Assembly: GCA_910578305.1 (NCBI GenBank)
Contig: CAJTQH010000025.1
Location: forward strand, 1-26,492
Length of the DNA stretch: 26,492 nt
From: an uncultured Muribaculaceae bacterium
GTDB taxonomy: Bacteria; Bacteroidota; Bacteroidia; Bacteroidales; Muribaculaceae
Direction: 5' to 3'
The notes below the pieces were generated by a model, which searched no databases, had not been told where the DNA came from, and saw nothing but the letters and a program-made list of their open reading frames with translations. Of the stretch, positions 21,888-26,492 are shown piece by piece (the stretch's first letter is position 1; each line of letters starts with the position of its first letter). Both the position numbers and the translations under genes were made by a program.

Positions 21888-23191
21888 TGATCTCTGACCA
21901 TAATATGCAATCTAAATTACAAAATCCACAGTCGCTTAAAGTCGCCATACTCTGCCATAGCGACAATCTGGGCGGAGCATCGGTGGTGACCCGCCGGCTG
22001 ACTCTTGCTTTGCGAAGCGAGGGGGTCGACGCCCGCATGGTGGTGTTCAACAAGATAAGCGACGATGAGTCGGTGATGGGTGTAGGCGGACGATTTCGCC
22101 GTGGACTGGCATTTATGAGCGAACGGGCCGGTATCGCTCTGGCCAACGGATTTTCTCGCGAAAATCTCTTCAAGGTCTCTACGGCTTCGACAGGAATGCC
22201 TCTGCACAAGCATCCGTGGGTACGAGAAGCAGATGTGATAGTGATCAGTTGGATCAATCAAGGACTTTTGTCGCTCAAGGGAATACGTCGAATTGGCGGA
22301 TTGGGTAAGCCTATCGTGTGGACCATGCACGATATGTGGAATCTGACGGGTATATGCCATCATGCCTATGAATGCCGAGGATATATGAAAGAGTGTGGAC
22401 ACTGTCAGTTTCTTACCGGCAAGAGGGCAAACGACCTGTCGCACATCACATGGCTTAAGAAGCGGCGGCTTTATACCAATGTGCCCATTACATTTGTGGC
22501 GGTGAGCAACTGGTTGGCCGAATGCACGCGCCGGAGCCGGCTTATGGAAGGCTGTGATGTGCGTGTTATTCCCAATGCGTTTCCAATTGACTCGTTCGAT
22601 ACCGCATCGAAGTTTACGCTCGGACGCATAGCTGAGGCCGAAAAGGTGATAGTGATGGGCGCGGCTCGTCTTGACGATCCCATAAAAGGGCTTGACATGG
22701 CTATTGACGCACTCAATTATATTTTTGACAATCATCCTGAGGTGGCTCGTCGCAGCATAGCGGTGTTTTTCGGTGGGGTGCGTGATCAGTCGGTGTTTGA
22801 CCGCCTGCGCTTCCCGCATCAGTTGCTCGGCACCATCAACGATGGTAAACTTCTGCGCATGATCTATGCACGGGCGCATATTGTGCTCTCTACATCGCTT
22901 TACGAGACACTTCCCGGCACTCTGATCGAGGGGCAGGCTGCAGGATGTCTGCCTGTGTCGTTCGGCATGGGAGGACAGACCGATATCATAACCCATCTGG
23001 AAAACGGATATATAGCACGTTATAAAGACGTGGAGGATGTGGCTCGCGGCATAATGTGGGGTATGAAGGCATCGGTTGACCGTGAGGCCTTGCACGAGGA
23101 TGTGCGTCGCAGATTTTCGGCAAAGTCTGTGGCACGACGATATATCGATCTTTTTCACGAGCTTCTTGGGCGATCGGATAAGGATATGTGA
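21887..23191 (+). CDS. GT4-family glycosyltransferase
   Basis: This 434-residue GT-B fold enzyme transfers a sugar from a nucleotide-sugar donor, probably retaining. The N-terminal domain starts VAILCHSDNLGGASVVTRRL. The HDMWNLTG segment is followed by a Cys cluster (Cys157, Cys163, Cys170, Cys173; CHH...C...C..C) seen in colanic-acid-type relatives and possibly metal-binding. The C-terminal donor domain carries the E-x7-E motif (Glu340 and Glu348 within YETLPGTLIEGQAAG). The ATG at 21887 shares one base with the DUF389 stop (TAATG). ATG 21905 six codons on is an alternative start. With the flippase it implies a surface glycan. Acceptor and donor cannot be read from sequence. It ends 66 bp before argS. 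Confidence 0.9.
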   Translation: MISDHNMQSKLQNPQSLKVAILCHSDNLGGASVVTRRLTLALRSEGVDARMVVFNKISDDESVMGVGGRFRRGLAFMSERAGIALANGFSRENLFKVSTASTGMPLHKHPWVREADVIVISWINQGLLSLKGIRRIGGLGKPIVWTMHDMWNLTGICHHAYECRGYMKECGHCQFLTGKRANDLSHITWLKKRRLYTNVPITFVAVSNWLAECTRRSRLMEGCDVRVIPNAFPIDSFDTASKFTLGRIAEAEKVIVMGAARLDDPIKGLDMAIDALNYIFDNHPEVARRSIAVFFGGVRDQSVFDRLRFPHQLLGTINDGKLLRMIYARAHIVLSTSLYETLPGTLIEGQAAGCLPVSFGMGGQTDIITHLENGYIARYKDVEDVARGIMWGMKASVDREALHEDVRRRFSAKSVARRYIDLFHELLGRSDKDM

Positions 23192-23202
23192 TGAAAAAAG
23201 AG

Positions 23203-23210
23203 TATCTTTG
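23203..23210 (+). promoter_or_regulatory. Predicted -7 element of argS
   Basis: TATCTTTG is a full TAnnTTTG match just after the glycosyltransferase stop, with transcription expected near 23217. The leader to ATG 23257 is A-rich. The in-frame ATGs at 23188/23191 lie upstream of this start and are excluded. No clear -33 TTG is seen. Confidence 0.6.
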
Positions 23211-23256
23211 CGAATTGAAACCGTCAAAAACAGTAAAAACACAAGCAAAATTCAAT

Positions 23257-25044
23257 ATGTCCATAGATGATATCATAGCCAAAGCGGCGGCAAGAGCCGT
23301 AGGAGAGCTCTATGGTGTGGAAGTGAATCCCGCCGATGTGCAGCTGCAGACAACCAAAAAGGAATTTGAAGGCAATCTTACCATAGTGGTGTTTCCATGG
23401 GTAAAAGCCGCCCGCAAATCGCCGGAAGCGGTTGGCGCGGAGATAGGTCAGTGGCTTGTCGACAACGAGCCTGCCGTGGACCGCTTCAATGTCATAAAAG
23501 GATTTCTCAATATTGTCATCGAGCCTTCGTTCTGGTCGTCGGTGCTCAAGCACATTCACGACACGGAGCAATATGGCCGGACTCCGCAGACCGATGAGTC
23601 TCCGCTTGTGATGGTGGAATACTCATCGCCCAATACCAATAAACCTCTTCATCTTGGCCATGTGCGCAACAATTTGCTCGGATACTCCCTGTCGGAGATC
23701 CTCAAAGCCTGCGGCAACAAGGTGGTGAAGACCAATATAGTCAACGATCGAGGCATACATATCTGCAAGTCGATGCTCGCATGGAAGAAGTGGGGCGATG
23801 GTGCCACACCGGAAAGCCGCGGGCAGAAGGGCGATCATCTGATAGGCGACTTCTATGTGCTTTTCGACAAGCATTATAAGGCCGAGCTTGCATCTCTTAT
23901 GGAGCAGGGTATGACTAAGGAAGAAGCCGAGGCCGCATCGCCTCTGATGCAGGAGGCCCGCGCTATGCTCCGCGCATGGGAGGCCAAAGATGCGGAAGTG
24001 CGTCAACTATGGGCCATGATGAACGAATGGGTCTATGATGGATTTGACCGCACATACAAGCGCATGGGCGTGGACTTCGACAAGATCTATTATGAGAGCG
24101 AGACCTACCTCGAAGGTAAGGAAAAGGTGCTTGAAGGTCTTGAAAAAGGCATGATGTACCGTAAGGAAGACGGATCGGTGTGGGCCGATCTCACCGCCGA
24201 CGGTCTTGATCATAAGCTCTTGCTGCGTTCCGACGGTACTTCTGTGTACATGACTCAGGACATCGGCACAGCCAAGCTCCGATATCAGGACTATCCCATA
24301 GACAAGATGGTGTATGTGGTGGGCAATGAGCAGAACTATCACTTCCAGGTGTTGTCGCTGTTGCTCGACCGTCTTGGATTCAAGTGGGGTAAAGACCTTG
24401 TGCATTTTTCATACGGTATGGTGGAACTGCCCGAAGGCAAGATGAAGAGTCGAGAAGGCACTGTGGTGGATGCTGACGATCTCATGGATGAGATGGTCAA
24501 TACAGCCCGCGCCGTAAGCAGTGAGCTGGGCAAACTCGATGGCTGCTCGCCCGAAGAAGTGGCCGATATTACCGAAATGGTTGGCCTTGGAGCCCTCAAA
24601 TACTTCCTGCTTAAAGTAGATCCGCGCAAAAACATGACCTTCAATCCCAAGGAGTCCATTGACTTTAACGGCAACACAGGTCCGTTTATACAATACACCT
24701 ATGCGCGTATCCGTTCAGTGCTTCGCAAGGCGGCCGAAGCCGGTATGGCTATAGGCGATTATATGGGAGTGAAGCCCGGAGAGCGTGAGATCGCACTCAT
24801 ACAGCGTCTTGCCGACTATCCTGCGGTGGTGGCCGAGGCCGGTCGAAGCTATAGCCCCGCGCTTATTGCCAACTATGCCTACGAGCTGGTCAAGGAGTAC
24901 AATCAGTTCTATCACGACTGCTCGATACTTAAGGAGAGCGACGAGTCGGTTCGTTCGCTTCGTCTTACGCTCTCGGAGTGTACTGCGCGTGTAGTCAAGG
25001 ATGCTATGTCGCTTCTCGGCATCTGTGTTCCGGAGCGTATGTAA
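23257..25044 (+). CDS. argS: Arginyl-tRNA synthetase
   Basis: This 595-residue cytoplasmic class I synthetase charges tRNA-Arg. It has an N-terminal Add-1-like domain (about 1-110, MSIDDIIAKAAARAVGELYG). The HIGH motif appears as HLGH at 132-135 in SSPNTNKPLHLGHVRNN. The KMSKS-equivalent is KMKSR at 395-399 (GKMKSREGTVV), within the known variation for ArgRS. A C-terminal DALR anticodon-binding domain follows from about 470. Length is normal. ATG 23257 fits the family N-terminus and the promoter; a 23-codon upstream extension is unlikely. It is separated from the preceding glycosyltransferase by its own promoter. Confidence 0.97.
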   Translation: MSIDDIIAKAAARAVGELYGVEVNPADVQLQTTKKEFEGNLTIVVFPWVKAARKSPEAVGAEIGQWLVDNEPAVDRFNVIKGFLNIVIEPSFWSSVLKHIHDTEQYGRTPQTDESPLVMVEYSSPNTNKPLHLGHVRNNLLGYSLSEILKACGNKVVKTNIVNDRGIHICKSMLAWKKWGDGATPESRGQKGDHLIGDFYVLFDKHYKAELASLMEQGMTKEEAEAASPLMQEARAMLRAWEAKDAEVRQLWAMMNEWVYDGFDRTYKRMGVDFDKIYYESETYLEGKEKVLEGLEKGMMYRKEDGSVWADLTADGLDHKLLLRSDGTSVYMTQDIGTAKLRYQDYPIDKMVYVVGNEQNYHFQVLSLLLDRLGFKWGKDLVHFSYGMVELPEGKMKSREGTVVDADDLMDEMVNTARAVSSELGKLDGCSPEEVADITEMVGLGALKYFLLKVDPRKNMTFNPKESIDFNGNTGPFIQYTYARIRSVLRKAAEAGMAIGDYMGVKPGEREIALIQRLADYPAVVAEAGRSYSPALIANYAYELVKEYNQFYHDCSILKESDESVRSLRLTLSECTARVVKDAMSLLGICVPERM

Positions 25045-25084
25045 TGATATAAACAGTAGAATACATCTTATATATAACTTAACT

Positions 25085-25801
25085 ATGAATATTGACAACT
25101 ATCAGGAGTATAAATCCTCCTATCAGCCCGCAGAGTCGCTTGACGTGCGAGTGTCGCAAGTCATGAAGCGTGTATACGTGAAAATGTTTTTAGGTCTTCT
25201 CGTCACTGCGTTTGTGGCTATGTTTGCCTATCAGTCGGCAACTGTGACCAACTTCTTCATTGTCAACCGTTGGGCCATGATTGCGCTCATTGCTGTGGAG
25301 CTTGGTCTGGTGTTCGGCATTTCCGGTGCCATCAATAAACTCAGCTCTACAACGGCCACTGCTCTGTTTTTCCTTTTTTCCGTGGTCAACGGTCTTATGC
25401 TGTTTCCCATATTTTATGTCTACAGCGATGTATCCATAGCCAAGACTTTCTTTATCACCGCCGGCGTGTTCGGAGCCATGAGTGTCTACGGTTACTTCAC
25501 CACACAGGATCTCTCCAAATGGGGTTCATTCCTGATTATGGCGCTTATTGGACTGATAATATGCTCGGTGGTTAATATCTTCCTGAAGTCGGGCACTATG
25601 GACTGGATTATTTCAGGTGCCGGTGTGCTCATCTTTATCGGACTCACCGCATGGGATACACAGCAGATCAAGACCATGGCCATGCAGTCTCCTTCGTTTT
25701 CAGCAGGCAAACTCGCCACACTCGGTGCGCTCAGTCTCTACCTCGACTTCATCAACCTCTTCCTCTATCTGCTCCGATTCTTCGGCAGCAGCCGCGATTG
25801 A
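25085..25801 (+). CDS. Bax inhibitor-1/YccA family membrane protein
   Basis: This 238-residue inner-membrane protein has a short soluble N-terminus and seven hydrophobic helices. The typical SQVMKRVYVKMFLGLLVTAF entry segment and GLTAWDTQQIK near the C-terminus are diagnostic for the BI-1/YccA group. Bacterial members are linked to membrane-protease (FtsH) modulation and pH-sensitive cation leak in homologues; the role here is not known. Start 25085 is chosen because a longer in-frame reading overlaps the end of argS and adds a non-family 28 residues. It lies 40 bp after argS with no terminator seen, so read-through is possible. Confidence 0.93.
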   Translation: MNIDNYQEYKSSYQPAESLDVRVSQVMKRVYVKMFLGLLVTAFVAMFAYQSATVTNFFIVNRWAMIALIAVELGLVFGISGAINKLSSTTATALFFLFSVVNGLMLFPIFYVYSDVSIAKTFFITAGVFGAMSVYGYFTTQDLSKWGSFLIMALIGLIICSVVNIFLKSGTMDWIISGAGVLIFIGLTAWDTQQIKTMAMQSPSFSAGKLATLGALSLYLDFINLFLYLLRFFGSSRD

Positions 25802-25845
25802 TATTTGGATCTTATTTTATTAACCAATAAAAACATTTTACTATT

Positions 25846-26289
25846 ATGAAAAAATTAATGCGCTATGGTGCTCTCGTGATGGCACTCTGTGTGTGTGTGC
25901 TCGCTTCTACCTCCTGTGGATCAAACAGCGACGTAAAGAAGTATCTTGGCATGATTCAGGAAGCTACAGCTACTGTGGAATCTTCAAATTCAATGGAAGA
26001 GATGCAGGAAGCACTTGAAAAGATGTCTAAGGGTGTTGAGGTGAACGAGAAGTACAAACTTACTGAAGCCGATAAGAAAGAACTTGAAGAAGCTATCTGC
26101 AAGTTCCTTGACGCGTGTGTTATGAAGGGTGCTGAAATCGGTGCCGAGCAGAATGGTGTTGAGATGACCGAAGAAATGACTGAAATGTACAACAGCGTGA
26201 AAGAGCAGATGCATAAGTCTGTTGCGGAAGCTGTAGAAAAAAGCGAAACTCTCGGTGAGCTTGACAGCAATATTGAACGCTGCATTTGA
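25846..26289 (+). CDS. Small acidic helical lipoprotein, unrecognised
   Basis: This is a 147-residue protein with a lipoprotein signal ending in STSC (Cys24). The mature part is almost entirely predicted helix, rich in Glu, Lys and Met, with heptad-like hydrophobics (SMEEMQEALEKM, ELEEAICKFLDACV). I do not recognise a family. After the Cys the sequence is GSNSD rather than a clear acidic surface-export signal, so a periplasm-facing location is as likely. By eye its third codon positions are more A/T-rich than those of its neighbours, compatible with high expression or a different origin. It lies 44 bp after the BI-1 gene in an AT-rich leader and ends before a very strong terminator. Possibly an abundant envelope lipoprotein; function unknown. 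Confidence 0.8.
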   Translation: MKKLMRYGALVMALCVCVLASTSCGSNSDVKKYLGMIQEATATVESSNSMEEMQEALEKMSKGVEVNEKYKLTEADKKELEEAICKFLDACVMKGAEIGAEQNGVEMTEEMTEMYNSVKEQMHKSVAEAVEKSETLGELDSNIERCI

Positions 26290-26322
26290 TTGATGTAAAC
26301 ACATCCGAATCAATCTCATATG

Positions 26323-26375
26323 AAAAGCGCCGCAGGCAATAGGCCTGTGGCGCTTTTCGATTTTTGTTTTTTATA
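26323..26375 (+). terminator. Strong intrinsic terminator after the small lipoprotein
   Basis: The arm at 26323-26337 (AAAAGCGCCGCAGGC) pairs with 26343-26357 (GCCTGTGGCGCTTTT) over 15 bp with one G-T pair and an AATAG loop. A T-rich tail follows (cgatttttgttttttata). It ends the last transcription unit of the window. Confidence 0.95.
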
Positions 26376-26458
26376 GCATTATCGGTAATTAAGAGACTGT
26401 TTCAGTGTGTGTCCTGTAAATAGTTGTTGCTGTATTGCGTAGTGTATATGAAGCTTTC

Positions 26459-26491
26459 AGGGATTCTATTATGGGAATTATGGAGTAGGTG
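26459..26491 (-). repeat. Right copy of the 33-bp perfect inverted repeat
   Basis: This is the exact reverse complement of 2-34, one base from the window end. The preceding region (26376-26458) holds no gene and no recognisable element. Reading outward, both window ends enter the same 33 bases and then differ at the last base (a at the left, c at the right). Confidence 0.9.
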
Positions 26492-26492
26492 C

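Noticed and set aside
1..26492. CRISPR array, defence island, prophage or integron
   Set aside because: I saw no regularly spaced repeats, nuclease-helicase or phage structural genes, and no integrase or transposase. The content is housekeeping and envelope genes.

Overview
The window looks like chromosomal DNA from a gut-type Bacteroidales bacterium, most likely near Muribaculaceae; the family-level placement is inference. Supporting signs are Bacteroidetes promoters (TAnnTTTG, in one case with TTTG 20 bp upstream), lipoproteins with acidic residues right after the lipidated cysteine, a CotH protein with a type IX-like C-terminal tail, a DUF4254 gene, A-rich leaders without strong Shine-Dalgarno sites, and moderate GC. 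No tRNA, rRNA, CRISPR array, phage gene or transposase gene was found.

Layout. (1) 173-2050 (-) is a secreted CotH-kinase-like protein with a discoidin-like domain. It is divergent from an SPFH/band-7 membrane protein (2236-3177), which is followed by the housekeeping pair pyrH-frr (3263-4555). A strong hairpin at 4590-4616 separates frr from a convergent secreted endonuclease/exonuclease/phosphatase-family (EEP) protein (4649-5683, -). (2) 5971-13687 (+) is an operon of a non-SusC TonB-dependent receptor and two large surface-type lipoproteins. Each has an N-terminal DUF5689-like domain, two DUF6359-like modules and a different C-terminal part. It ends at a UUCG-loop terminator. With the divergent EEP enzyme it reads as a surface capture, cleavage and uptake locus, possibly for nucleic acids or another phosphodiester substrate. 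This is the most interesting system here. (3) 13864-17880 holds an unrecognised single-pass membrane protein, a secreted histidine acid phosphatase and a DUF4254 protein. (4) 17910-23191 holds ruvB, a MOP-family polysaccharide flippase, a DUF389 membrane protein and a GT4 glycosyltransferase. The last three overlap by 4 bp and 1 bp, so they are probably co-translated. (5) 23257-26289 holds argS, a Bax inhibitor-1 family membrane protein and a small lipoprotein, ending in a strong terminator.

The outermost bases form a perfect 33-bp inverted repeat (2-34 and 26459-26491). The window is therefore either a contig bounded by copies of a dispersed repeat, or a segment flanked by recombination-type inverted repeats. 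No gap without a gene exceeds 300 bp. The largest (5684-5970, 287 bp) carries the divergent control region of the receptor/EEP locus. The ends (1-172 and 26290-26492) hold only hairpins and the repeat.
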